Below, one piece after another: positions 25,970 to 33,897 of a DNA stretch of 45,991 nucleotides. A program made the position numbers and the translations under genes. The notes under the pieces are model-generated. The model had not been told where the DNA came from, did not search any database, and was given only the letters and a program-made list of their open reading frames with translations. Within the stretch, counting starts at the first letter, position 1. Every line of letters starts with the position of its first letter. Origin of the DNA: Bacillota bacterium (GTDB taxonomy: Bacteria; Bacillota_I; Bacilli_A; RF39; UBA660). The stretch spans positions 1-45,991 of the forward strand of contig DOEC01000023.1 of assembly GCA_003524085.1 (NCBI GenBank), given 5' to 3'.

Positions 25970-26839
25970 TTACCTCACATAAATTAATATATACATCGAA
26001 ATAGCTAAAATTCCAACCATACACATTAATATTTTATCTGAAGTTATAACATCTACTGGGTCACCATACGAATTTCCTTCAATATCTAGACAATATTTCA
26101 TAAATATAATCATTACTAGAGGTATAGTATAAATCATGTTCTCACCAAATTTTGCTGTCGTGCTTGTATCTACAGACCATAAAGAGTAAAACATTAAAGT
26201 TAAAACTAAGCAAGCATACATAAATTTATCTAAATAATCTTTTGTATAGTATTTTAAAACTGCTCTTGAATCATTACCCTGTTTAATAATTTCATTTCTT
26301 CTTTTTCCAAATCCCATAAAGAAAGAACCAGACATAACAGTTAAATATAACCATTTTGATATTTCTATAGATGTAATGCTAGCACCATAAATTACTCTTA
26401 TTACAAATCCTGAGACTAGAATTACTACATCTATAATTGGTATGTTTTTGAGTCCTAAAGAATACATTATATTTAAAATTAAGTATAAACTTATTAACAA
26501 AATCGAACTAAATTCTTTAATGATAAATATATTTATGCATAGTGAAGATATTGTTAACACAATAAACAATAAAATAGCTTCTTTAATACTTATTGCTCCT
26601 GAAGCAATTGGCCTATTCTTTTTAATTTTGTGCATTCTATCTTTTTCTACATCTTTAATGTCATTTATAACATATACTGCAGAAGATATTAAACAAAATG
26701 ATATAAAACCATAAAATGTCATTAATAATGGTTTTATTTCAAATAATTGCGAATTAAATATTAATGGTAAAAATATAAGACCATTTTTTAAATAGTGTTT
26801 TATTCTCATTAACTTTAATATATTTTTTAATTTTTTCAT
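25970..26839 (-). CDS. UbiA prenyltransferase, polyprenyl-phosphate phosphoribosyltransferase type
   Basis: This UbiA branch (mycobacterial Rv3806c is the known example) adds 5-phosphoribose from PRPP to polyprenyl phosphate. NDIKDVEKDRMHKIKKNRPIAS (first Asp motif, 59-80, with the branch-typical H and KxxRPIA) and SLGLKNIPIIDVVILVSGF carry the metal-binding Asp residues. GKRRNEIIKQGNDSRAVLKYY matches the branch-specific loop. About nine membrane segments. ATG 26839 is the start: GGTGGGAGG lies just upstream, inside the longer open frame, which therefore is not the true gene. Own promoter at 26878-26906. Menaquinone or heme O UbiA members lack the KRRxE loop. Confidence 0.86.
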   Translation of the reverse strand: MKKLKNILKLMRIKHYLKNGLIFLPLIFNSQLFEIKPLLMTFYGFISFCLISSAVYVINDIKDVEKDRMHKIKKNRPIASGAISIKEAILLFIVLTISSLCINIFIIKEFSSILLISLYLILNIMYSLGLKNIPIIDVVILVSGFVIRVIYGASITSIEISKWLYLTVMSGSFFMGFGKRRNEIIKQGNDSRAVLKYYTKDYLDKFMYACLVLTLMFYSLWSVDTSTTAKFGENMIYTIPLVMIIFMKYCLDIEGNSYGDPVDVITSDKILMCMVGILAISMYILIYVR

Positions 26840-26877
26840 TCTTAAATCCTCCCACCACATAATTTCTTGACATATAT

Positions 26878-26906
26878 ATAATACTATAAAATATTTATTT
26901 TTTCAA
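26878..26906 (-). promoter_or_regulatory. Promoter of the UbiA unit
   Basis: The minus strand has TTGAAA (26906-26901), 17 bases and TATTAT (26883-26878), about 40 bases before the ATG. Confidence 0.6.
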
Positions 26907-26940
26907 CAAACTTTTCATTTCCATTTGGGTATTAAATTAT

Positions 26941-26973
26941 AAAAAACTGAATAATTACCCACCAATTATTCAG
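26941..26973 (-). terminator. Terminator hairpin A of the four-hairpin RNA
   Basis: A perfect 10-base stem, 7-base loop and TTTTTT on the minus strand. It may also stop read-through from the BCCT gene. Confidence 0.8.
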
Positions 26974-27065
26974 TAAATTGTGGCATAAGCCACATTGTTG
27001 GTTAAGCTTTATACTATTGTAAGCTAACCATATATGTAAAATTTTTACCCACCTAAAATTTACAA
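26941..27065 (-). ncRNA. Candidate small RNA of four hairpins with two GGUGGGU loops
   Basis: On the minus strand four hairpins follow one another. D (27064-27035): 10 base pairs with one bulge, loop containing GGTGGGT. C (27030-26999): 10 pairs with one bulge, 11-base loop. B (26994-26979): TGTGGC/GCCACA with a TTAT loop. A (26973-26947): CTGAATAATT/AATTATTCAG, loop exactly GGTGGGT, followed by TTTTTT, a terminator. A promoter at 27072-27100 places the start at D. No reading frame is credible in it. The next gene, ubiA, has its own promoter and the same GGTGGG in its ribosome binding site (26856-26851). It may be a free small RNA or an attenuated leader. I do not recognise the family. Confidence 0.65.
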
Positions 27066-27071
27066 TTATAT

Positions 27072-27100
27072 ATTATATATTAATGTTTTGAATAAGTAAA
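27072..27100 (-). promoter_or_regulatory. Promoter of the four-hairpin RNA
   Basis: The minus strand has TTTACT (27100-27095), 17 bases and TATAAT (27077-27072), ending 7 bases before hairpin D. The remaining bases up to the BCCT stop at 27175 are AT-rich with only weak hairpins. Confidence 0.6.
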
Positions 27101-27174
27101 GCATAAATTGCATTTTGGAATATTTTTTTACAAAAACTCACTTGTAAAAGTAAATACAAAAAACTTTTTTTAGT

Positions 27175-28689
27175 TTACTCGTTCGATTTGTTGACTTCAC
27201 TTTTTGCATCTTTAATAAATGATGCGATAATAAGTATTAAAACTATTGCAATCGGAAATGCAGCAATTATACTTACAGATTGTAAATTTGCCATTGAACT
27301 TTCTGCAAAAACTAATGCTATAGGTAGTAAAATTAGTAATATGCACCACATTAATTGTATACTTTTATGTGGCTTTTCATCATGTGACAATTTTTTATAA
27401 CTATAGCATGATGCTGTATATGCGATTGAATCAAAAGATGTTGCATAAAATGCTATCATTGTTATTAAGATGACAAACATGAATATATTTGAAAGAGGAA
27501 TAGTATTAATCATTTCAATAATCATTTTATATAAATCTCCAGTTGTGTTGTACATTGTTATAAAATCTACGCTACCACTTGCTTGAAGTCCTAAAGAATG
27601 ATTTCCTAAAACGATAAAACTAATTATTGTAGATCCAACGCCAAAAATATATCCTCCTAAAATTGTTTGCTTAACTGTTCTTCCTTTTGAAATATTTCCA
27701 ATAAAGAATGGAGCTGCAACACACCATACCATCCAATATGCCCAATAATAAATAGTCCAAGATTGAGGAAATCCACTCGTTCTTAAAGGGTCACTATAAG
27801 TTGATAATCCTATAAAATTTTGAACCATTTTACCTAAAGTGCCAAAACCATTTTCAATTATAAATTTAGCTTGTCCACCAAAAATTAAAACATATATTAA
27901 ACTTCCAAAAAATAAATAAATGCAAGCTTTAGCTAATACTGACATTCCTTTTAAACCGTGTAATAAGGAATATGTGTAAACAAAACATGTAATTAGCAAA
28001 ATAATTATTGTAATAGTTGTCCTACTAATAGTAACATTAAATAAAACCTTAACTATTTCAGCCATCAATGGTGTTGCTACGCTAAATGTTGTTGCTGTTC
28101 CTGCAAGTAAAGCAAATACTGCTAGTAAATCAATTATTCTTCCTGGAAATTTATCAGTCCATTTGCCCAAAATTGGACGACAAGCTTCGGAATATTTTTG
28201 TTTTTCTTTTTTCTTTACGTGCAACATATATCCAAAGGCTACTGCTAAAACTAAATACATAGCCCACGGGATGAAACTCCAATGAAAAAGTGGGAACACA
28301 CTTGACCATTCATAAACATCACCTAAACTGGCAGTATAAGGTTCATTTGCGTATAGTAACCATTCTGCAAAAGAATAAAAGATAATATCTGCTGCTAGAC
28401 CACATGTAAACATCATAGAGCCCCATGTAAAAAATGAATATTTTGGTTTTTCACCTTTTTTTCCTAGCACTATTTTTCCATATTTTGAAAAAGCTATATA
28501 CATTGAAACTATAAATATTCCTAATCCAATAATTAAGTAATAAACACCAAATGTGTCACCAAAAAAGTATCTTATTTTACCAATAATATCACTTGAAGCA
28601 TTCGGACAAGCAAAGAATAAAATGCATAATAATATTATTATACCAAGTGGTACTAATGTAATTAACCAATCTATTTTTTTATTTTTCAT
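27175..28689 (-). CDS. BCCT-family transporter, probable choline importer
   Basis: Twelve membrane segments over 504 residues. The family signature is present as SWTIYYWAYWMVW followed by FFIGNISKGRTVKQ near residues 320-350, and GLAADIIFYSFAEWLLY, FHWSFIPWAMY and ATTFSVATPLMAE also fit. BCCT carriers bring in choline, betaine or carnitine. Here it follows LicC and a LicA-like fusion in one operon, so choline for phosphocholine is the natural cargo, taking the place of the LicB permease. ATG 28689 is the start: AAGGAG lies 9 bases upstream within the end of licC; the ATG three codons earlier abuts that site. Overlap with licC 11 bases. Confidence 0.9.
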   Translation of the reverse strand: MKNKKIDWLITLVPLGIIILLCILFFACPNASSDIIGKIRYFFGDTFGVYYLIIGLGIFIVSMYIAFSKYGKIVLGKKGEKPKYSFFTWGSMMFTCGLAADIIFYSFAEWLLYANEPYTASLGDVYEWSSVFPLFHWSFIPWAMYLVLAVAFGYMLHVKKKEKQKYSEACRPILGKWTDKFPGRIIDLLAVFALLAGTATTFSVATPLMAEIVKVLFNVTISRTTITIIILLITCFVYTYSLLHGLKGMSVLAKACIYLFFGSLIYVLIFGGQAKFIIENGFGTLGKMVQNFIGLSTYSDPLRTSGFPQSWTIYYWAYWMVWCVAAPFFIGNISKGRTVKQTILGGYIFGVGSTIISFIVLGNHSLGLQASGSVDFITMYNTTGDLYKMIIEMINTIPLSNIFMFVILITMIAFYATSFDSIAYTASCYSYKKLSHDEKPHKSIQLMWCILLILLPIALVFAESSMANLQSVSIIAAFPIAIVLILIIASFIKDAKSEVNKSNE

Positions 28690-29410
28690 TATTCTCATCT
28701 CCTTTATATTTTAAATAACTTGAATCAAATTTTATCAAATCATCTAAAGTATCAATTTCATACATATCTTCATCTTTTATTTCATATATTGTTAAATTAA
28801 ATAAATCTGGATAGCAAAATATTGCTATATCATCCCAATACAATTGAGTATTCTTATTATAAATAAATTCTTTTTCAAGTAATTCACTTAGCTTTTTTCC
28901 ATCTTCTTTTGTCCATCTGGAAATACTATATAATCTCCAACCTATTCCACCGTTTCTATTACATGAAATTACTTCTTTATTCGCATTAATTTTCAGAATC
29001 CAATCATTTTCATACTCACTAATCCATTTACAACTATATCCAGATTTTTCAAAATCTGTAAATAATATTTTCGGATTTTTTATTAATTGATCAGCATCCA
29101 TAATAATACTTTCTTCTATTTTATCTTTTACAACGAATAGAGATGAAATATTGTTACAAGTATCATAATATGGATTTTCAACTAAAATTACTTCTGAATA
29201 TTTTTCTTTTAAAAATGTGAATTTTTCTTTCATGTAACCAACAACTATATATATTTCATCAATATTATTACTAATTAATGCAGTTATAATTGTTTCAATA
29301 AAACTTACTCCATTTACTTTGACTAGAGGTTTGGGTACAAAATCTGTAACAGGTTTCATCCTACTTCCCTTGCCAGCTGCCAAAATAATTGCTCTTTTTA
29401 CTTTATTCAT
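28679..29410 (-). CDS. licC: LicC-like CTP:phosphocholine cytidylyltransferase
   Basis: A 243-residue nucleotidyltransferase. KRAIILAAGKGSRMKPVTDFVPKPL (starts at residue 5) is the nucleotide-binding loop, IYIVVGYMKEKF, NPYYDTCNNISSLFVVKD and SIIMDADQLI (metal-binding Asp) follow the LicC pattern, and the end EDMYEIDTLDDLIKFD also fits. It would make CDP-choline from CTP and phosphocholine. The start overlaps the stop of the LicA-like gene (ATGA). It shares the motif IYIVVGYMKEKF exactly with the middle domain of that neighbour, suggesting duplication. The phosphocholine transferase LicD is not seen in the window. Confidence 0.87.
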   Translation of the reverse strand: MNKVKRAIILAAGKGSRMKPVTDFVPKPLVKVNGVSFIETIITALISNNIDEIYIVVGYMKEKFTFLKEKYSEVILVENPYYDTCNNISSLFVVKDKIEESIIMDADQLIKNPKILFTDFEKSGYSCKWISEYENDWILKINANKEVISCNRNGGIGWRLYSISRWTKEDGKKLSELLEKEFIYNKNTQLYWDDIAIFCYPDLFNLTIYEIKDEDMYEIDTLDDLIKFDSSYLKYKGDENNEK

Positions 29411-31158
29411 TTCAACTTCTCCATTTCATTTATTGCAATTTTATAATATTCTTTTGCGTAGCGATATTGTTTTAGTGAATATTCACCAAATTCAATACCT
29501 AATATTTTTTTATATTCACACCAATTGCTCCACAACAAACCACATGCTGCAATATAACAATAAATTTTAATTCGTATATTTGGCTTACAGTTTTCTTCAT
29601 AATATATATCTATCAAATTATCAATTTGTTTTCTATCAAGCATAGAATATATACAAAACATAGCAATATCAACATCTGGATCTTGCATGCCAGCATATTC
29701 GAAGTCAATTAGTCTTACTTTATCAATACCATTTTCTTTAAATATTAGAAAATTGTCTGCAACAGAATCAATATGGCAAAGACATATTTTTTCTATGTTT
29801 TTTTCTATGTAATCTTTTAAAGATAAAACGTTTTTCTTTGTAGTTAGATAATCAACATAATCTGATTCATGACCGTTTCTTAATTTTTCATAAAATGCAA
29901 TGTTCGCAAATATATCAAAACTATGATTTACTTTTAAATTAAGATTATGAAATTTTTTTAAAAAGCTCATGCAAAGTTTTAAATCATTTTTACTATTATA
30001 ATTACATACTCTAGCATTTTCAATGAATTCAGTTAATTTAAATCCATTTTCGGAATTCATATATATAACATTGTCTGCTATATTTTTTCCATTGATAACA
30101 GAATAGACATTATATTCATTTTTACGGGAAATTAACTTATCAGTTCCTTCACCCGGTATTCTCATGATATATTTTTTATGATTAACTTCAAAACAAAATG
30201 ATTTATTTGTCATACCTTTTTTCAGGGCTTTAATTTTTTTTATTTCACTAATATTAACCTTTAGCGTATCACAAATAATTTTAATTGCTTTATGTTCTAA
30301 TTCTAAATTATCCTGATCAATATTTCTTAAGTCTTCGTAAGAGTTAATTTCATAGTAATCTCTATCGTTCACCATTTTTGCATTTACTATGAACTCATTT
30401 TTATTTTGCAGTGCCTTTTCCCAAAAATAATCATCTACATTTTTTGATACAAAACTTGTTAATTTTTCTTCAATAACTTTAGCTTCATTAGAAGTTATAT
30501 AAGCAATGCCAATCATGTGCATTGCGTTTTCGTGTGATAAACTAACACTTTTGTTTTTGTTAACTTTAAACTCACTATTAGTGTCTTTTTTTTCAGAAAA
30601 CATGTACCAAGCTCCAATTTCATATTTTGAAAATGGATTCTTATACATTACAATATCTGAAGGAATTATATAAGCATTTGACAATTTGTTTCTTACTAAA
30701 TATAGTGAGTAATAATTATTTTTTATATTATAAAATGGATTAACAATTAATTCTACGTTATACTTGTCTATTAAATATTCAAATTTTTCTTTCATGTATC
30801 CTACTACAATATATATTTCTTTTATTCCAACGTCATGCAAAAATTTTATTTGTTTTTCAATAATCACTTCGTCATTTACTCTTAAAAGTGCTTTGGGAAT
30901 TGATGAATTAATAGGAACCATTCTTGTACATATACCAGCTGCTAATATAATTGCTCTTTTAGGTTTGCAAATATTTACCATAGAATTCGTTTTTTCAGTT
31001 AATTTATTTTTTTCAGTCAAGTAGCCACCATTTTTTAATGATTTAATCTCTTTGTTAACAAGTCCTAATGAAATGTTTAAATTACTTGCAATTATTCTTT
31101 GAGTTTCATATTCATTGTTTTTTAAATATAGTATTATTTCTTTTTGAATATTGTTCAT
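29407..31158 (-). CDS. licA: Three-domain LicA-like protein: winged helix, nucleotidyltransferase, choline kinase
   Basis: Residues 1-60 are a winged helix-turn-helix (NIQKEIILYLKNN, IIASNLNISLGLVNKEIKSL). Residues about 68-285 are an NTP-transferase (RAIILAAGICTRMVPINSSI, IYIVVGYMKEKF), with Cys for the usual Gly/Ser in the loop and Ser-Asp at the metal site (YIIPSDIVM). Residues about 295-580 are a choline/ethanolamine kinase: KKYIMRIPGEGT, LCHIDSVADNFL (Brenner-type HxDxxxxN) and VRLIDFEYAGMQDPDVDIAM. ATG 31158 is chosen, with AGAGGTG 11 bases upstream; a GTG four codons earlier overlaps it. Its own promoter lies at 31194-31221. The kinase starts the CDP-choline pathway; the wHTH may sense or autoregulate. 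Confidence 0.87.
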   Translation of the reverse strand: MNNIQKEIILYLKNNEYETQRIIASNLNISLGLVNKEIKSLKNGGYLTEKNKLTEKTNSMVNICKPKRAIILAAGICTRMVPINSSIPKALLRVNDEVIIEKQIKFLHDVGIKEIYIVVGYMKEKFEYLIDKYNVELIVNPFYNIKNNYYSLYLVRNKLSNAYIIPSDIVMYKNPFSKYEIGAWYMFSEKKDTNSEFKVNKNKSVSLSHENAMHMIGIAYITSNEAKVIEEKLTSFVSKNVDDYFWEKALQNKNEFIVNAKMVNDRDYYEINSYEDLRNIDQDNLELEHKAIKIICDTLKVNISEIKKIKALKKGMTNKSFCFEVNHKKYIMRIPGEGTDKLISRKNEYNVYSVINGKNIADNVIYMNSENGFKLTEFIENARVCNYNSKNDLKLCMSFLKKFHNLNLKVNHSFDIFANIAFYEKLRNGHESDYVDYLTTKKNVLSLKDYIEKNIEKICLCHIDSVADNFLIFKENGIDKVRLIDFEYAGMQDPDVDIAMFCIYSMLDRKQIDNLIDIYYEENCKPNIRIKIYCYIAACGLLWSNWCEYKKILGIEFGEYSLKQYRYAKEYYKIAINEMEKLK

Positions 31159-31193
31159 TTTTCTTGACACACCTCTTTTTTTTGAACAATATT

Positions 31194-31221
31194 ATTATAT
31201 CACATATTTTTAAAAAATCAA
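31194..31221 (-). promoter_or_regulatory. Promoter of the phosphocholine operon
   Basis: The minus strand has TTGATT (31221-31216), 16 bases and TATAAT (31199-31194), about 35 bases before the ATG. The wHTH domain of the first gene could act here, but I see no clear operator. Confidence 0.55.
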
Positions 31222-31296
31222 AGTTTTTTATAATAATTAACGATTTGACGACATAAAAGGGGCTGTTTTTCAACAAAATGACGAGATAAAGTTAAA

Positions 31297-31326
31297 ATAA
31301 AAACCCTACTAGTTGCTAGTAAGGTT
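31297..31326 (-). terminator. Terminator of the second TagA/WecG gene
   Basis: On the minus strand AACCTTACTAG (31326-31316) pairs with CTAGTAGGGTT (31312-31302) around a 3-base loop, and TTTATTTT follows. Confidence 0.8.
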
Positions 31327-32057
31327 TATAGTACTTCTCTATCTCTTTTAGAAAATACTGTTTTTATGCCGAATTTCACATTGTACTTGAAGAACTTTTT
31401 AATTCTAGATGGTCTCGTCATTATTCTATATAGCCATTCTGTGTTTGTTTTTATAAATATGTTTGGTGCGCGTCTAATTGAACCACTTAATACATCAATT
31501 GACCCACCTACGCCTACAAATATACCTTTTTCAAATTCATTTATGTGTCTATTAATAAGTTTTTCTTGTAAAGGAATACCAAGAGCGACTAAAATTACAT
31601 CTGGTTTTGTTTCTTTTATCATTTTTACAAATACTTCATCTTTGTTGTCAATGTAACCATTTATCATTCCTGAAATAATGATACCACTATATTCTTCAGT
31701 TATTACTTTTTTCATTTTGCCTAAAACTTCTTCTTTGGCACCAAATATGAAAACTTTTTTATTGTTTTTACTGCATTCTTCTAATAAATATTTTGCTACA
31801 TCTACACCAGTTATTCTTTCTTCAATATCTAAGCCTTTTATTCTAGCACCTTTAACAAGTCCAATTCCATCTGCAATTATACTATTATTAGGGTTTATTA
31901 GCATCTCATTTATTTCTTTGTCTTCTATACCTAACATAAAAGTTTCAGTGTTTGCAGTTATTACAAACTTTTTTTCTTCACGCAAAAGCAAGGACTTTAA
32001 ATAGTTAAAATATTCGTCTCTAGTTTTAGTATATAAATTTAAATAATACTCTTTCAT
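31326..32057 (-). CDS. WecG/TagA/CpsF family glycosyltransferase (GT26), copy 2
   Basis: A 243-residue paralog of the gene at 15671. TANTETFMLGIEDKEI, IADGIGLVKGARIKG (catalytic Asp), EERITGVDVAKYL, VFIFGAKEEVLGK, VALGIPLQEKLI, VGVGGSIDVLSGSIRRAP and TEWLYRIMTRPSR match the family. It stands alone with a promoter at 32111-32139 and a strong terminator, between the phosphocholine unit and the TagGH-side genes. Two TagA/WecG copies suggest two lipid-linked primers, one for each export route. The first lacks the direct coupling to wecB/wecC seen in copy 1. Confidence 0.93.
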   Translation of the reverse strand: MKEYYLNLYTKTRDEYFNYLKSLLLREEKKFVITANTETFMLGIEDKEINEMLINPNNSIIADGIGLVKGARIKGLDIEERITGVDVAKYLLEECSKNNKKVFIFGAKEEVLGKMKKVITEEYSGIIISGMINGYIDNKDEVFVKMIKETKPDVILVALGIPLQEKLINRHINEFEKGIFVGVGGSIDVLSGSIRRAPNIFIKTNTEWLYRIMTRPSRIKKFFKYNVKFGIKTVFSKRDREVL

Positions 32058-32110
32058 AACATCATCCTTACTTCTAGTATAACCACTTTTTTACTTTTTA
32101 TCACTCTTTA

Positions 32111-32139
32111 ATTATACTATTAATAAGAAATATAATCAA
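32111..32139 (-). promoter_or_regulatory. Promoter of TagA/WecG copy 2
   Basis: The minus strand has TTGATT (32139-32134), 17 bases and TATAAT (32116-32111). Confidence 0.65.
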
Positions 32140-32149
32140 TAAGTTAAAG

Positions 32150-33421
32150 TTATTTTTCATCTTTCTTAACTAAGTTTATTATAGCTTCTGCTTTTTTACT
32201 CCAGTCATTTTCTCTTGCTTCTTTGTCTAAGAGTTTTAAATAGTCTTTATCATTTCTTAAAAAGTAGCTTTCTTCAAGTTTCTTTATAAAATCACTATGG
32301 TTTTCTCCAATAAATATGCTTTTGTATTTTTTGCATTCGTTTAGGTCAGTTGTTACTATTGGTTTTTTAAGTGCCATGTATTCAAATATTTTTACAGGGT
32401 TTGTGCTTTTTGTGATGTCATTTATTAGAAAAGGCACCATTAATATATCACAGTTTCTTGCATAGTATTTAAGTTCACTATAGTCTTTTGGTCCAAAAAA
32501 GTAAATGTTTTCTTCCTTACCTGTTATGTTTTGGTCGTATGACTCATCATATTTTATTCCAAAAAGTATTACGTTATATTTGTTAGAACAAGCTATTTCT
32601 TTTATTAAGTCATAGTCAAACCATTTAGCTAGTGCGCCATAGTAGCAGACATTTCTTTTTCCGTTATTAAATACTTCAGCGAAGTTGTAATCTAATTTGT
32701 GTTCACTGAATTCTTGAAAGAATTTGTAGTCTACTCCATTAGAACTATATACTAGGTTTTTATTTCCACGTTTATTAATTACGTCATTCATTAACACGTC
32801 AGCTGTTACTACAACATAAACGTCGGTGTTACTCATTGCATAGTTATATTTGTCGGTAATATTAGTTGGCAGTGTAAGAGTGCCAGAAAGTTCTGGACTT
32901 AGATGGTCAATGTATTCGTAAATAAATTTGAAACCTTTATTCATGTATTTGTTTATATCTTTAATGCTTAGTTTCCAATCAGTTGAGTATACTTCTATAT
33001 ATTTAGGTTTATCATTTTTCTTTAATTCATTCATTAATATTTTGTTTAGTAATATATTGTTAAAGTTAAATAAGTAAAAGTTATCTTTTAGTTTTTCATA
33101 CACCTTAATATTGTCAGTCATTGTTGTAACTTCGTAGAACATCAAGCATTTTTGGTTTGCTAGGTTGTTTGCAATGTGTTGTGGTCTTTGAAATAAGTGT
33201 ACTTTGTAACCAAAACTGCTTCTCCAAAGTATTATTCTGTCGTAATTATTACTTTTTAGTATTTCTTTTATTTCTTTTTTATATTTATTATAATGCACAA
33301 GTGTTGTAAAACTAAATTTATCTAAGTAATTAGCTATTATGTAGCTTTTTAGTTTTTTACAGAAACCAATAGATCCGTATTTCTTATGCACATTTAGTAA
33401 TTTTGTTATTTTTTCTTTCAT
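32150..33421 (-). CDS. Glycosyltransferase, GT4-like (QRPQH type)
   Basis: A 423-residue GT-B transferase. The N-terminal lobe carries FQRPQHIANNLA near residue 82, a motif of the TuaH-like subgroup. The C-terminal lobe has RNVCYYGALAKWFDYDLIKEI, IYFFGPKDYSELKYYARNCDILMVPF-like donor-lobe sequence and NPVKIFEYMALKKPIV (the ExxAxxxP-type motif). GAGGGAATGAG precedes the ATG. The gene stands alone between the GtrA gene and TagA copy 2, with only a weak TAGAAT box ahead. It probably extends the primer made by TagA copy 2; the sugar is unknown. Confidence 0.87.
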   Translation of the reverse strand: MKEKITKLLNVHKKYGSIGFCKKLKSYIIANYLDKFSFTTLVHYNKYKKEIKEILKSNNYDRIILWRSSFGYKVHLFQRPQHIANNLANQKCLMFYEVTTMTDNIKVYEKLKDNFYLFNFNNILLNKILMNELKKNDKPKYIEVYSTDWKLSIKDINKYMNKGFKFIYEYIDHLSPELSGTLTLPTNITDKYNYAMSNTDVYVVVTADVLMNDVINKRGNKNLVYSSNGVDYKFFQEFSEHKLDYNFAEVFNNGKRNVCYYGALAKWFDYDLIKEIACSNKYNVILFGIKYDESYDQNITGKEENIYFFGPKDYSELKYYARNCDILMVPFLINDITKSTNPVKIFEYMALKKPIVTTDLNECKKYKSIFIGENHSDFIKKLEESYFLRNDKDYLKLLDKEARENDWSKKAEAIINLVKKDEK

Positions 33422-33491
33422 CTCATTCCCTCATAATTATTCTAGCACATTTTTTTAAAGAAATACACACTTAGTTTAAAAGTTTTTAAAA

Positions 33492-33516
33492 AAGTATGTT
33501 ACTTAAAAACATACTT
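33492..33516 (-). terminator. Terminator of the GtrA gene
   Basis: AAGTATGTT (33492-33500) and AACATACTT (33508-33516) form a 9-base stem with a 7-base loop; on the minus strand a T-run follows. It overlaps the end of the GtrA coding region. Confidence 0.75.
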
Positions 33517-33897
33517 TCCTATTATATAGTTTATTAAAGTTGTGGATATACCTGATATCATTTTTGACGGGAAACTAGCCAACTCAGCATATTCTATAAG
33601 CATATACAAGACTAAACTATCCATAAATAAGCCTGCAACACGGGTACCTAGAAATAGGTAAAATCTTTTTATTTTTGCTTTTCTTGTTTTAAATACTGTT
33701 TTAAATACGAATTTAATATTGGCAAAGTAAAGTAAAACTACACTTATTAAGAATGACATAGTGTTTGCAATTAAGATGTTTATTTTTAACACAGAATGGA
33801 ATAACATGAATGTAATTACTTCTAATATAGCTATAGAGCTTGCAAATATTGTATATCTTATAAATCTTTCATTTTTATTTAAGTATTTCTTTATCAT
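33499..33897 (-). CDS. GtrA-family small membrane protein
   Basis: GtrA proteins are four-segment membrane proteins thought to flip polyprenyl-phosphate-linked sugars. The 132-residue protein has IRYTIFASSIAILEVITFM, ANTMSFLISVVLLYFANIKFVF, FLGTRVAGLFMDSLVLYML and MISGISTTLINYIIGKYVF, matching the family pattern including the NxxxNYxxxKxxVF-like end. ATG 33897 is chosen: CGGAG lies 4 bases upstream, and the longer frame has no ribosome binding site. It overlaps the end of the phosphoglycerol transferase gene by 23 bases, so the two are tightly coupled. Confidence 0.87.
   Translation of the reverse strand: MIKKYLNKNERFIRYTIFASSIAILEVITFMLFHSVLKINILIANTMSFLISVVLLYFANIKFVFKTVFKTRKAKIKRFYLFLGTRVAGLFMDSLVLYMLIEYAELASFPSKMISGISTTLINYIIGKYVFK

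Noticed and set aside
31235..31290. TGACGA occurring twice in the leader of the phosphocholine operon, as the end of an insertion sequence
   Set aside because: There is no transposase, no matching second end and no target duplication; two short repeats are not enough.
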